A stretch of 41,671 bases of DNA from a virus, in IMG/VR virus record IMGVR_UViG_3300021081_000011, positions 1 through 41,671 of that record; one strand, 5' to 3'. Every line of letters starts with the position of its first letter. The first letter of the stretch is position 1. Shown here piece after piece: positions 7,419 to 16,217 of this stretch. The notes below the pieces were generated by a model. It was given only the letters and a program-made list of their open reading frames with translations. It had not been told where the DNA came from and did not search any database. The position numbers were made by a program, and so were the translations under genes.

Positions 7419-10400
7419 GCCACCCCCACTGGGCTGGGGGTATCGGTAACCTCGATGATGGTGACATTAGCCAGGTAGAGGCGACGGTCCCGTAGCACTC
7501 GACCGTTGGGTACCAGCACGGTGGCAAGCCACCGGTTGCCATCCTCATCCCGGACACAGACGTAAGACACTGAGTCCCAGGCCATGTCCCGTAGGCCAGT
7601 GAAGTCGCCCAGAGTCTCTGGTGCGATCGCTGCCGCCTGGACCAGCAGAGTCCGGCTGAACTGCTCACCACCTCGCTCGGTAGGACGGAAGGCGGTAAAG
7701 AAGTCGGCCCCGTACATAGCTTGGAGCTGGACAAAACCAGCCTCGGCAAAGTTGAACCCTTCCTCGACCCGGTCCTCCCACACACTGGCGTAGGCCAGGT
7801 TGACAGACCCATCCTGTCGTTCATTTGAGGTGAACAGAAGTACATGACCGTTGGCGATGCAGTCTCCACCGCTGGCACCGGGAGTGGGGATGGTCATAGT
7901 CACCTCGGATGACCATGGCCCTTCGAAACCATAGTGGTCTACCCCCCTGATCCGGTAGCTGGACAGGATTCCTACTCTGGCCTCAAAGTCACAGAACCCG
8001 GTTACCGCAGGGTTGGTAGCCTGCATGATGGTTTTCCAGTCGGTTTCTACTATATCCATGCGCTGTAGCTCGTAGTAGCCAAAGTTGAAGTCGGGCGGCA
8101 CTACGGAGAAGTTGTCATAGGAGAACACTGTGGTGGCTGCGCCAGTGTCGTCACGGGCGAAACCGCCAGCGTTGTTCCCAGTGGTTAGGGAAGTGTCAGT
8201 AGTCTTGATCAGCCAGTCGTTTGGCTCAGGAGTAGCCGAGTCCCATACCTTTGCCTTGAGCTGGACCGGACTGGTACCAAAGACCTGGAAACGAAGGTTG
8301 CGAGCTGTGGTAGTAGTGGGTTTTAGGTTGCTAAGGACAACCACTGCTATGTCGCTCTGGACATTAGCAACCCGCTTGCGAACGCGTAGCTCGGCCGTCC
8401 CATCCGAGACATAACGGAACTCGGCCCAGTAATAGTTACCGGCATCAGTCAGTCTTCCTACCGCCCCAAGCCGAAGCTGTCCAGATTCAGCGGAGTCACT
8501 TATAGACCCACTCACTCTGACATCCTGGTCGGGGCCTCCGACATCAAGCCAGACTAGCCGGTCACCTGCCAGCACGCTGACCGTGTTAAGACCCTGAGTG
8601 CCATTAACGGAGAGATCAGTAGCAGGCACGGTGGTGGTGGTCCACGCCTGCCCCGAGTCAGCGGTACCCCACCCTCCGGCTGCTACCACCCGGGAGAAGG
8701 AGTCCTCAGCAAAGCCAGTACCGGCTGGCAACGGCCAGGTGATCCGGTTGTACAAGATCGCCGAGGGGATACAGCACGGATCTACTCCACAGTCCAGCCC
8801 TATCCCTACCAGCTCCTGGCTCTGGAGGGCTATGGAGACCCCCGTGATGGTGGGCATGTCCTGACCAAAAATGAGCACCATGTCCGTGGTGGCGTCGTCG
8901 GAGATCGCGCTGACCGGAGGTGCGTACTGCGGAACCCATTGGGCGTTGATCGTACTGCCCGCGGAGGGGGCACCGTAGGTGGCGGTAGAGAGCTGGTGTG
9001 GCGAGGGAACCAGGTTGAACAGGTTACCTGCGACACCAGACACTGCCGGCGCAATGGCCCCGAGCACCTCCCACCGGTTGCCCGCGGTCTCCCCGGCGGC
9101 CGTCCAGCGCCACCGGGGGTTGGCGCCAGTGCCCATAGAGGGTGGGGTGGCGAACCGGAGCGTGACTTCTTTCCAGTCGCTGTTGATCTCCTCTAACGCG
9201 TCGAACTCGGCTGAGGTGATTTGCACACTGGAACCGGCGATATCGGGAGAGTCTAGTACCAATGGGACGCTAGTGTCGCCCCACCGGCGGGCATAGAAGC
9301 GTACGTGCGGCCAGCTAGCTGCCGCTCCGGCCGCACCATCAAGGATCTCCTGTTGAGCGAAGAGGGAGCCCCATACCTGAGCTACCGCCTGGCGACCATA
9401 CACATGAGCTTCAGTTAGCGGGCCACCGGAGGCATGCAGGGAAAGCTGGGGGAGGACGTGGGTCTGAGTTGCCGTGATCGTTTTGTCGACGGCGGTGAGA
9501 TCAAGCGGGGAAGGGACCGATACCAGCACCCCCGGATGAGGGGGGATGGAGTACAGCTCACGAACAGCGTTGAGCTGGGGCAGGACGGGGGACACTGGAC
9601 CAGCGCTACCAGCTTCTCCGGACCAAACGGTCACAGTGTACCGACCAGCGGGGAGGGTCGGGTTGATCGCACGGGTCACCGCATCGCGCATGGTGACGAT
9701 ATTGGCGCCGTACCTGAAGCTGTCCTGACCAGTGGCTGGTGCATGTCCTAGCCCGCCGTAGGCAACCCGGTTCTCCTCGACATAGAGCACCTCTAGCGCG
9801 CAGTAGTACAGGAAAGCGAATCCGGCAAAGCCGCCGCCGACGTTAGTGCCGCAGCCGACTTGGATATAGAGCCGGCTTCCAGATGAAGCATCAAACCTGG
9901 CCAGGTCGGTAAACTTCCAGGGAACGAACTCAGAAGTTACCGGGTTTTGCCAGTGCCAGCAGAACGCCCCGAGCGGTATCCGACTTACTACAATCGGCTC
10001 AGTGCTGGTATTGAAGGCATCGCCAATATCGTAAATGACCGGGTCGGTGGCAACTATGCCGAAGAAATCTTGGCTCCGGTTTAGCTGAGTGGTAATAAAG
10101 TCAGTGACTGCTCCACGCTGTCCACCCAATAGGACATTGACTCCAAGGATCCGTTTATTAGTCAGGTCCTGAGTATATTGTCCCATATCAAAAGATATGG
10201 AAAGAGACGACTCAGCCACGGTTCCATCGAACAATAGATAGTCGCTAAATTGTGGCGTGAGAAGGATCGCAGGACCAGTGCGACCCGAGCTAGAGATAAC
10301 TCCGGTAGCCGCGGTAGACTCAACCGGAATGATCGTCCGTCTGACCGGACCTACCTCATCGACCTTTTCAGCGTTGTAGACACTGATCATCATAACAGTG

Positions 10401-10591
10401 TTGTCATTGTTAATAGCATCCATGTCATGGATGTAGTAGCGACCAGACTGCAATATCCGTGAGGTAAGCAAAGTGAACTCATGCCCGTACTCGACATCAT
10501 TCACGTCGGGGGACAGGACAATCAGCTCGTCCCGGATGGGCACCCATTCCAGGCCAAGGATCTTGGGGGCAGTCGGGTTGTAGTCGCCCAT
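7415..10591 (-). CDS. Large minor tail protein with concanavalin-like and Fn3-like domains
   Basis: A 1058-residue tail protein. The first 600 residues are beta-rich without a recognised enzyme motif. Residues about 630-830 start DSFSRVVAAGGWGTADSG and end TVFSYDNFSVV. This is the jelly-roll (concanavalin A-like/LamG-type) domain frequent in actinophage tails and thought to bind carbohydrate. It is followed by a fibronectin type III-like stretch (about 835-905, YRIRGVDHYGFEGPWSS) and a final strand-rich region. The ATG overlaps the tape measure stop by one base. The presumed role is host-surface recognition at the tail tip. Confidence 0.72.
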   Translation of the reverse strand: MGDYNPTAPKILGLEWVPIRDELIVLSPDVNDVEYGHEFTLLTSRILQSGRYYIHDMDAINNDNTVMMISVYNAEKVDEVGPVRRTIIPVESTAATGVISSSGRTGPAILLTPQFSDYLLFDGTVAESSLSISFDMGQYTQDLTNKRILGVNVLLGGQRGAVTDFITTQLNRSQDFFGIVATDPVIYDIGDAFNTSTEPIVVSRIPLGAFCWHWQNPVTSEFVPWKFTDLARFDASSGSRLYIQVGCGTNVGGGFAGFAFLYYCALEVLYVEENRVAYGGLGHAPATGQDSFRYGANIVTMRDAVTRAINPTLPAGRYTVTVWSGEAGSAGPVSPVLPQLNAVRELYSIPPHPGVLVSVPSPLDLTAVDKTITATQTHVLPQLSLHASGGPLTEAHVYGRQAVAQVWGSLFAQQEILDGAAGAAASWPHVRFYARRWGDTSVPLVLDSPDIAGSSVQITSAEFDALEEINSDWKEVTLRFATPPSMGTGANPRWRWTAAGETAGNRWEVLGAIAPAVSGVAGNLFNLVPSPHQLSTATYGAPSAGSTINAQWVPQYAPPVSAISDDATTDMVLIFGQDMPTITGVSIALQSQELVGIGLDCGVDPCCIPSAILYNRITWPLPAGTGFAEDSFSRVVAAGGWGTADSGQAWTTTTVPATDLSVNGTQGLNTVSVLAGDRLVWLDVGGPDQDVRVSGSISDSAESGQLRLGAVGRLTDAGNYYWAEFRYVSDGTAELRVRKRVANVQSDIAVVVLSNLKPTTTTARNLRFQVFGTSPVQLKAKVWDSATPEPNDWLIKTTDTSLTTGNNAGGFARDDTGAATTVFSYDNFSVVPPDFNFGYYELQRMDIVETDWKTIMQATNPAVTGFCDFEARVGILSSYRIRGVDHYGFEGPWSSEVTMTIPTPGASGGDCIANGHVLLFTSNERQDGSVNLAYASVWEDRVEEGFNFAEAGFVQLQAMYGADFFTAFRPTERGGEQFSRTLLVQAAAIAPETLGDFTGLRDMAWDSVSYVCVRDEDGNRWLATVLVPNGRVLRDRRLYLANVTIIEVTDTPSPVGVA

Positions 10592-12606
10592 CAGAGCATC
10601 CTCACTGCGAGCCGTGTACTACGGATGGCAAGTTGCTTGGTGATGCCAGTTCCTACAGCCGCACCGGTCACGCGAGCTTGCTCTTGGGTAGGTAGTGTAC
10701 CTTCAAACCCGACCCGGATCGAGTCACGGTTGAAGATGATGTTGCTGGTCGCCTCCAGCGAGGCCATCCGTAGCTCGGGCGCCTCCATGGCGATACCTCG
10801 GGCCAGGTCACGTACCAGGTGCTGCCCTCGGTAGAGGGCATACCCGCTACCGGACAATGGACCTTTCTCAGCCGGAGAACCGGGGAGGTAGCTGGTAAGT
10901 ATCGCGGCAGCTACCCTCATGGCCTGCCCCAGCGGGCCATACATCACCGTGATCCCATTTATCAGTGACTGTATAAAGTTCTTCCCGGCCTCGTAGGCAA
11001 GAGCAGGCAGGCTGGCGATGGCCGCCTTGATCCGTCCCGGTATCGCGCGCAGGAACACTTCGGCGTTATCTGCACCCTGTCTAAGGGAAACGATGAAGCT
11101 GTTCCAGATCACCCGCCCCCCACCGAGGATTCGACCTAGCGACTCAAAGAAGTTGCTGATCTTCTCCCCTAGCTTGCCAAACCCTTCACCGATACCTGGT
11201 ACCAGCTCATCGTTGACAAAGTGAAAGAAAGCCTGTAGTGAAGCAGTGATGAGGAGGATAGCCAGGATCAAGCCAGCGAACACATCAATCATTAGGATGG
11301 AGAAGTTGACTAGCCCACGCATAGCCTCGAACCCGGCCGGAGACGCTAGGAAGAAGCTGAGCCTCTCTAAGGCTTCGGAAAACTCCCTGATGATTTCGGC
11401 GCCGCCTGCCTCATCAAGGCTTGTCATGAACGCAGCGAGGAACTGAATGAGTTGACCAAGCAGCTCAAAGGTATCTTTGAGCGTGTCCCGCATGCTCGTA
11501 AGCCACTTTTGGAAGTCTGGGTCCTTAGCCGCGTCGCTGAAGATCCGACCGAGGTTTTCCAAGTTCCCAGCCAGCATGTCCCCTAGGGCTTTTAAGAAGG
11601 GGAGCGCTGCATCACTCATAGCGATAAGACCATCAAGGAACGTAATGAAGGCTGGCCCAAACCGGTCCAGCCACTGTATCGTGGCTGGAATTACATCCTC
11701 GATGAACTTGATGAAGGTGGGTGAGCCGAAGAAGGCCGTCAGGTCTGCGAAGAGACCTCCTAGCGCGCTGGCGAGTGCCGGTAGCCCAGCCCGGAGGACG
11801 GGGCCAAGTACCTCAAACAGTTTGCCGACACTGGTACCGACGGCCTTGAAGAAGCTCTCCTGAGTCAATGCTTTTAAGTCGCGGAACAGGTCGCGGAGCG
11901 GAAGTAGGCTTCGGACGAACTTTTGGGCCGAGGGAGTGAGTCCCTTTAGGGCCTCGTTGAGCTCTTTGGCGTTTTTGGCGGCAAAGGCTCCGGTGATCGC
12001 GGTACCGACGCCTTCCCAAGCCAGCTTGAGTACACCGACCTGTAACCCTATGGCAGCGATAAGTGCCGGTATGGTTACCAGTGTCGCTATAAGGGCACCC
12101 ACTGCCTGCACTGCCCCCAGAATGAGGGCAACAATGACCCCGATCAAAGGGATCAGGAAGACAAGTAGAGACGAGCGTCCGCTTACGTTGAACCCAGCAC
12201 CAATGGCATCCTGGATGCCTCTACCGATGCGGTTGATCGGTCCGCCTGGACGACCTAGCCGGTCTCCCGTCTGATCGAAGGCACGCTCAATCCGTTCCTC
12301 TACGCGTCGGAAGAAGCTATCATCAAAGTCAACATCATCATCAAAGTCAAAACTTGGCCTCGCGTGGACCTTGCGGCCCTCAAGCGAGTCGCCGATCGAA
12401 TGAGCAAAATCGTCCCCATGCTGGCCCAGCTCACCCGAGACCGAGTCGGCGAGTCGTTCACCCCAGCTGTCACCGATAGAGTCCAGCAGTGGACCGGCGT
12501 CACGTTCTGCCCGCCGGAGCCCTTCTTCCAGCTCGGGCTCCATGGGGTCGGTGTCTACATGCACCTCAACCCTGGCTGAGCCAAGTGGTAGCGTGATGAC
12601 ACCCAC
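10591..12606 (-). CDS. Tape measure protein
   Basis: A 671-residue protein that should span the tail lumen and set its length during assembly. It follows the chaperone pair, as in most siphophages. The first 140 residues are charged and helical. Residues about 146-195 form a long hydrophobic stretch (LLVFLIPLIGVIVALILG) typical of membrane-interacting tape measure segments, and repeated helical segments follow. At roughly 0.15 nm per residue it implies a tail near 100 nm (inference). Start is GTG after AGGAGG with short spacing. A 7-bp inverted repeat (12612-12643) overlaps the leader and might affect initiation. Confidence 0.85.
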   Translation of the reverse strand: MGVITLPLGSARVEVHVDTDPMEPELEEGLRRAERDAGPLLDSIGDSWGERLADSVSGELGQHGDDFAHSIGDSLEGRKVHARPSFDFDDDVDFDDSFFRRVEERIERAFDQTGDRLGRPGGPINRIGRGIQDAIGAGFNVSGRSSLLVFLIPLIGVIVALILGAVQAVGALIATLVTIPALIAAIGLQVGVLKLAWEGVGTAITGAFAAKNAKELNEALKGLTPSAQKFVRSLLPLRDLFRDLKALTQESFFKAVGTSVGKLFEVLGPVLRAGLPALASALGGLFADLTAFFGSPTFIKFIEDVIPATIQWLDRFGPAFITFLDGLIAMSDAALPFLKALGDMLAGNLENLGRIFSDAAKDPDFQKWLTSMRDTLKDTFELLGQLIQFLAAFMTSLDEAGGAEIIREFSEALERLSFFLASPAGFEAMRGLVNFSILMIDVFAGLILAILLITASLQAFFHFVNDELVPGIGEGFGKLGEKISNFFESLGRILGGGRVIWNSFIVSLRQGADNAEVFLRAIPGRIKAAIASLPALAYEAGKNFIQSLINGITVMYGPLGQAMRVAAAILTSYLPGSPAEKGPLSGSGYALYRGQHLVRDLARGIAMEAPELRMASLEATSNIIFNRDSIRVGFEGTLPTQEQARVTGAAVGTGITKQLAIRSTRLAVRML

Positions 12607-12611
12607 CTCCT

Positions 12612-12643
12612 CCTACGAGCTAAGCTCCTTTGCTCATCGTAGG
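12612..12643 (-). promoter_or_regulatory. Inverted repeat in tape measure leader
   Basis: CCTACGA (12612-12618) and TCGTAGG (12637-12643) form a 7-bp stem with an 18-nt loop just upstream of the GTG of the tape measure gene, overlapping the edge of its GGAGGAG ribosome binding site. It could lower initiation relative to the chaperones or be incidental. Only the complementarity is seen. Confidence 0.3.
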
Positions 12644-12666
12644 CGACGAAGCGGATGAAACAGGGA

Positions 12667-13591
12667 TCAGCCAGACCTGGCCATCGCGAGGAACTCTTCC
12701 GCGGACATGTTGGGCTCCTCTTGGGGTGGACCGTTGACAAGGGCAGTAGGAGGGGGTTGCTCCAGCTTGAGCAGGAACATCTGTCGTTGGCTGTCCTCAA
12801 TTGCCCGGAGGATGACTACGAAGAGTATGTCCAGCCAGCCGGACAGTGACAGTTTCGCGGCGTCGGCGCGTACCATCTCCATTGCCAAGTTGTCCCATGA
12901 GGTACGAGCCAGCTCAACCAGGCGTAGCGCTACCCACCAAGCTCGCCCGCTCACCTGAGCGAGCACCTCTAAGCTCAGCTCATAAAGCTGCTCCAGGTTG
13001 AGCCGGCCGGCATGGAGCGCGTCCTCTACCAGCTCAGCGTCGTCTGGGTAGAGTAGGCCGGGCACGATGTCCTCCAGCTCCAGCTCGCCGACCATGAGCA
13101 CGGCCAGCCATGCTGACGCGGGTAGCGCTGGAATCTCCAGCTCCAGCTCGCCGATGACGAGTATCACTGGCCAAGGCTGTAACGACCAGACTGGGTCAGC
13201 CACCAGCCGAGGTAGTACCAACCGGTCGTTGCTGGTTGGCTGACTACCGAGCACGGGGGGGGCGACCTCGGCGGGCCACTGGGTGAGCCGGCTCCGGCTC
13301 TGCCTTGAAAGCAGTGATGAAGCCAAACATGTCAGCCAGCTCCAGCTTACCATTAATATTGAGCTGGATAATGTAGTCGATATCCTCTGGCTGCACGACG
13401 GCCGACTCGAACAGATCCATGATGTGCCCGAGCGCAGCGACCTTCCGCGCAGTGTCAGTGGAGGCCCGCTGGAGCAGCCGACCTTCCCGCACCATGAGCG
13501 CGAGCTGGGCGTCCTTGAGCTGACGCACGACGATGGGTCGTCCCTTGATCTCAACGAGACGGGTTTCAGTGCCAGGGTCCACTACGGTCAT
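12667..13591 (-). CDS. Tail assembly chaperone, long frameshifted form
   Basis: The second chaperone is read by switching frame at the C8 run (13255-13262) and continuing to 12667. After the shift the product has GRAWWVALRLVELARTSW, LSLSGWLDILFVVILRAIED and a closing MSAEEFLAMARSG. This is the conserved C-terminal pattern of actinophage G-T type chaperones, which bind the tape measure and recruit tail tube subunits. The downstream frame is +1 relative to the short form (equivalently -2), not the usual -1. The part of that frame upstream of the C run is only a shadow of the short form. Confidence 0.8.
13244..13591 (-). CDS. Tail assembly chaperone, short form
   Basis: A 115-residue unshifted product starting at ATG 13591 (MTVVDPGTETRLVEIKGRP). 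It is helical and acidic, ends in a basic RRGRPPRAR tail, and stops at TAG (13244-13246) just after the slippery site. It corresponds to the abundant G-like chaperone of siphophages. The frame is open to 13624, but that extension would overlap the stop of the preceding gene at 13602, and the ATG is preferred although its ribosome binding site is weak. Confidence 0.8.
   Translation of the reverse strand: MTVVDPGTETRLVEIKGRPIVVRQLKDAQLALMVREGRLLQRASTDTARKVAALGHIMDLFESAVVQPEDIDYIIQLNINGKLELADMFGFITAFKAEPEPAHPVARRGRPPRAR
13255..13262 (-). other. Programmed ribosomal frameshift site (C8 run)
   Basis: On the minus strand eight consecutive C residues are read CGC CCC CCC CGT in the upstream frame. 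The chaperone C-terminal domain continues as GCC CCC CCC GTG, which requires a +1 (or -2) shift. The zero-frame TAG follows four codons later. Homopolymeric proline codons decoded by a slippery tRNA-Pro are a plausible slip site. The shift direction follows from the frames; the efficiency is unknown. Confidence 0.75.
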
Positions 13592-13601
13592 AACCGTGAT
13601 C

Positions 13602-14090
13602 CTAGACCTCAAAAAGGACCACACGCATACCGTGGCGAGCAGCAGAGAGTACCAGCGGTCTGCGAAGGTACTCCTTGCCTGGCTGTCCCGGGTGGGAACG
13701 TCCTATTTTGCTGGGACTACCGGGGACATGGGGTAGGAAGACGACTTTGCCAGCTTTGCGCCAGAAAAACCGGAGCATAGGCGCTCGCCGCTCCCCGAAC
13801 CGAACAACCCCCTGGGCTCCTCTTGGGAAGATCCAATGGATCTTCGCTCCACCCTCAACAGAGGCAGCATGGGGGTGCAACGCACCGTTGATCCCCACCT
13901 CGCCCCGGGCGCCATTTGTGGTGGGAGTGACATGGTCCTGTAACGCCAGCGCCAACTGACCAGTGGTATATGGCCCAGTCATCAGGATGCGAAACGCGCC
14001 GGTCTTGACCTCGCGGGTCACCTCACGCACCAGTCGTAGGGCAACCTGCTGGCTCATCGCGTGGACCCGGGCATGGTAGACAACAGCCAT
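13602..14090 (-). CDS. Head-tail connector / tail terminator-like protein (HK97 gp10-like)
   Basis: A 162-residue protein. An N-terminal helix (HAMSQQVALRLVREVTREVKTGAFR) is followed by a strand region with VEGGAKIHWIFPRG, LRFFWRKAGKVVFLPHV and a HPGQPGKEYLRRPL motif. The H-P-G-x(4)-Y/F-L ending recurs in HK97 gp10-like neck proteins, which close the head-tail joint or cap the tail. It sits directly upstream of the chaperone genes. The exact neck role (stopper or terminator) cannot be separated by eye. Confidence 0.65.
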   Translation of the reverse strand: MAVVYHARVHAMSQQVALRLVREVTREVKTGAFRILMTGPYTTGQLALALQDHVTPTTNGARGEVGINGALHPHAASVEGGAKIHWIFPRGAQGVVRFGERRAPMLRFFWRKAGKVVFLPHVPGSPSKIGRSHPGQPGKEYLRRPLVLSAARHGMRVVLFEV

Positions 14091-14096
14091 CGACGA

Positions 14097-14639
14097 TCAG
14101 CAGTCACAGTTGGGGAACTGGATCATGAGAGTCTGGCTGCGCTCCACGCATCCCCCGATGGGGTTGCCTTGGATCTGCCGGTTGATCACTACCGACATCC
14201 CCAGGAAGAAGTCAGTCTGAGCATTGACCCAGTTGCGTAGACAGCAGGCGGCCCGTCGTAGCGAGGCAGCATCCTCAATGTTCTGGGCGAAAGCTGCATT
14301 CCAGTCAGCGCAAGTGGGCGGTTCTCCGTTAATGCCGCCAACCGGGGCGCATCGAATGATCCCCATTCGGATCTCCTGGGCCCAGGATGGTGGGGCACAG
14401 ACAGTGTTCGACTGCCGAATGATGTCCTGCTCTGGGAACGAAGAAGAGGAGGGAAAGGTGTCGCCCAGGCTGACATAGGCCAGCCCCTCGCAGCACAGGT
14501 CAGTGTACTGGCCGATGTCATAGGCCACCTCGCTGCCGACTCGGAAGCAAATGTGCAGTGGAATGTTTGGCGCACCGGAGACCGCCACCGCCAGGCAGTT
14601 GAGTGCGGCATCAGTCAGGGTGACCAGTGGGTCGGTCAT
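14097..14639 (-). CDS. Neck protein (head-tail stopper/terminator-like), cysteine-rich
   Basis: A 180-residue protein with LTDAALNCLAVAVSG at the N-terminus, HICFRVGSEVAYD, DLCCEGLAYVSLGDTFPSS, IRCAPVGG and a helix DAASLRRAACCLRNW. This cysteine-punctuated pattern is familiar from actinophage neck proteins encoded just after the head-tail adaptor. About ten cysteines in 180 residues is high. Start overlaps the upstream adaptor stop (ATGA). Role assigned by gene order and pattern, not by a known fold. Confidence 0.62.
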   Translation of the reverse strand: MTDPLVTLTDAALNCLAVAVSGAPNIPLHICFRVGSEVAYDIGQYTDLCCEGLAYVSLGDTFPSSSSFPEQDIIRQSNTVCAPPSWAQEIRMGIIRCAPVGGINGEPPTCADWNAAFAQNIEDAASLRRAACCLRNWVNAQTDFFLGMSVVINRQIQGNPIGGCVERSQTLMIQFPNCDC

Positions 14640-15442
14640 GGCTGGGTCACCTGCCTGGTTATCGGTAGATCCGGCGAAGCGACCTTCATGGCCGAGACAA
14701 GCCCGTATGGGTTGAGCCGAGTGATCACTTGGTCCACTGTGTTGATTCCGGTGAGCCCGTTGCGGAGCATAGCTTCAGCATCAGCCAAGCTGATGCTGAC
14801 TCCTTGGCGAGCTATAGAGGTAACTCGCTGGGGGAGCCGACAGAGGCTACCGACACAGCTCCGAGCCCACTCGCAGGCCAGCTCACCCGCAGCCCGGGCG
14901 AGCACCGCGGGCTGCGGCAACCCACGCCGGTAAGTGACGAACATAGTGTTGTTGCCGGCGTCGACATTGAAGTCCTGGCAGGTAGGCCAGCAGGTACCGT
15001 CGGTACGCACCAGCCATTGACCATTATCTACCCGCCAGGCACCGGTAGCGACCACTGAGCCAGAGACCGTGACCAGGTCGACCCAGTAGACCGGCGGCTC
15101 CAGCCACACCTGGCAGTCCGGCTCGCAGGTGCAGCAGCCCAGCGAGGAGCCCAGGCAGCCGGTGCAGTTACGCCAGACTCCGTTGAAGATGTAGGGGAAC
15201 CAGGTGCCCTCCCCCCAGTAGTAGCCAGAGGGCACATTAGTAGCCTGCTGCCCACAGGGACGAACGGTCCGACTACATAGACCGAACCGGCGTCCGGTGG
15301 CCGCCCATATGGTCAGGGCGCCATACTCCATGGCCGCGGTCTGAATGTCCGGGTTGTAGGTGTCCCATTCGGAGCAGCAGCTGACATCCACCTCAAACGG
15401 GCAGGGCAACCCAGGGGTTGAGACGGTGAAAACCTCAGTCAT
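14636..15442 (-). CDS. Head-to-tail adaptor protein, cysteine-rich
   Basis: A 268-residue protein beginning with the segment VDVSCCSEWDTYNPDIQTAA. It continues ATGRRFGLCSRTVRPCGQQ and has a GCCTCEPDCQVWLEPPV region, then ARAAGELACEWARSC. This is the pattern of actinophage head-to-tail adaptors, which dock under the portal. I count 16 cysteines, an unusual density for a neck protein, which may bind metal or form disulfides in the virion. The ATG at 15440-15442 lies downstream of a small hairpin that separates it from the major tail protein gene. Confidence 0.7.
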   Translation of the reverse strand: MTEVFTVSTPGLPCPFEVDVSCCSEWDTYNPDIQTAAMEYGALTIWAATGRRFGLCSRTVRPCGQQATNVPSGYYWGEGTWFPYIFNGVWRNCTGCLGSSLGCCTCEPDCQVWLEPPVYWVDLVTVSGSVVATGAWRVDNGQWLVRTDGTCWPTCQDFNVDAGNNTMFVTYRRGLPQPAVLARAAGELACEWARSCVGSLCRLPQRVTSIARQGVSISLADAEAMLRNGLTGINTVDQVITRLNPYGLVSAMKVASPDLPITRQVTQP

Positions 15443-15462
15443 CTCAACCCCCTCCCAAGGCT

Positions 15463-15480
15463 CTGGTCAAGCCTGACCAG
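15463..15480 (-). terminator. Short hairpin after major tail protein gene
   Basis: CTGGTCA and TGACCAG form a 7-bp perfect stem with a 4-nt loop, beginning two bases after the stop of the major tail protein gene on the minus strand. There is no T tract, so it is more likely an attenuator or RNA 3'-end stabiliser than a full terminator. Confidence 0.4.
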
Positions 15481-15481
15481 C

Positions 15482-16192
15482 TTACGGGATCAGGTCAGCC
15501 AACGCCTGGCAGCCACAGCTTGAGGCCGGTGGTGCCAGCCGGGTCAGGAACATTCGATGATGTTGGGTTGAACTGATCGGTGTCAGTAGCGGGATCTGCA
15601 CCAGGGAACCAGCTGGGTTGTCCGAGTAGTCCACCATGTACGGCCCGGTACCCCAGGGCGAGCTGGACCGGGTCCGCGCGTTCACCACGAAGTTAGCTGC
15701 TGCGTTCTCGTAGGTCACATCACCGATGGTGCCTTCTACCACCCAAGGGAAGAGGGTGTACCCATACTCCACGCCACCGGTGCACGGAGTGGAGCTGTTG
15801 GCGATGCGGGTCCAGCCCTCGAAGGCGAAGTTGGCCAACGCGGCGGAGCCTTCCTGGGTGGAGAACCCGGTGGCTCGCGGAGATGCCGCATCATCGTAGA
15901 CGGTGGGCTCTGCGGAGAGGATATTGACCAGCTCGGGGTCGACGTTGCAGAAGGTCAACACCAGGTTGATCCACTTGAGCACCGGTGCGTTAGTCTCCTT
16001 GACGCAAAAGACCCCATCACCGTTCTTGACGAAGAACTCCTGGCGGTCCTCGTACTGCTTGGTCATGGCAACTGAGATAATGCCATCGGTGACCACAGTG
16101 GAGCAGCTACCGGTCACCGGTACCCCACAGGTGTCCAGTCGGGTGGCGCGGACCCGGGGGATCTTCCACGGGGTATAGCAGATAGCGGTCAT
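15482..16192 (-). CDS. Major tail (tube) protein
   Basis: A 236-residue protein with RATRLDTCGVPVTGSCSTVV, FFVKNGDGVFCVKET, LVLTFCNVDPELVNIL, a GYTLFPWVVEGTIGDVTYENA segment and SSPWGTGPYMVDYSDN. These are the landmarks of actinophage tail tube subunits. Its place before the adaptor genes, and not right before the chaperones, is an order found in some actinophages. The ATG has AGGAG upstream. The hairpin just past its stop may help keep its expression higher than that of the genes that follow. Confidence 0.75.
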   Translation of the reverse strand: MTAICYTPWKIPRVRATRLDTCGVPVTGSCSTVVTDGIISVAMTKQYEDRQEFFVKNGDGVFCVKETNAPVLKWINLVLTFCNVDPELVNILSAEPTVYDDAASPRATGFSTQEGSAALANFAFEGWTRIANSSTPCTGGVEYGYTLFPWVVEGTIGDVTYENAAANFVVNARTRSSSPWGTGPYMVDYSDNPAGSLVQIPLLTPISSTQHHRMFLTRLAPPASSCGCQALADLIP

Positions 16193-16217
16193 TTCATGCT
16201 CCTGTTAGCGGTGCCCA

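Noticed and set aside
13263-13554. Separate gene in the second chaperone frame upstream of the C run
   Set aside because: That stretch is a low-complexity shadow of the short chaperone; conserved features occur only downstream of the slip site.
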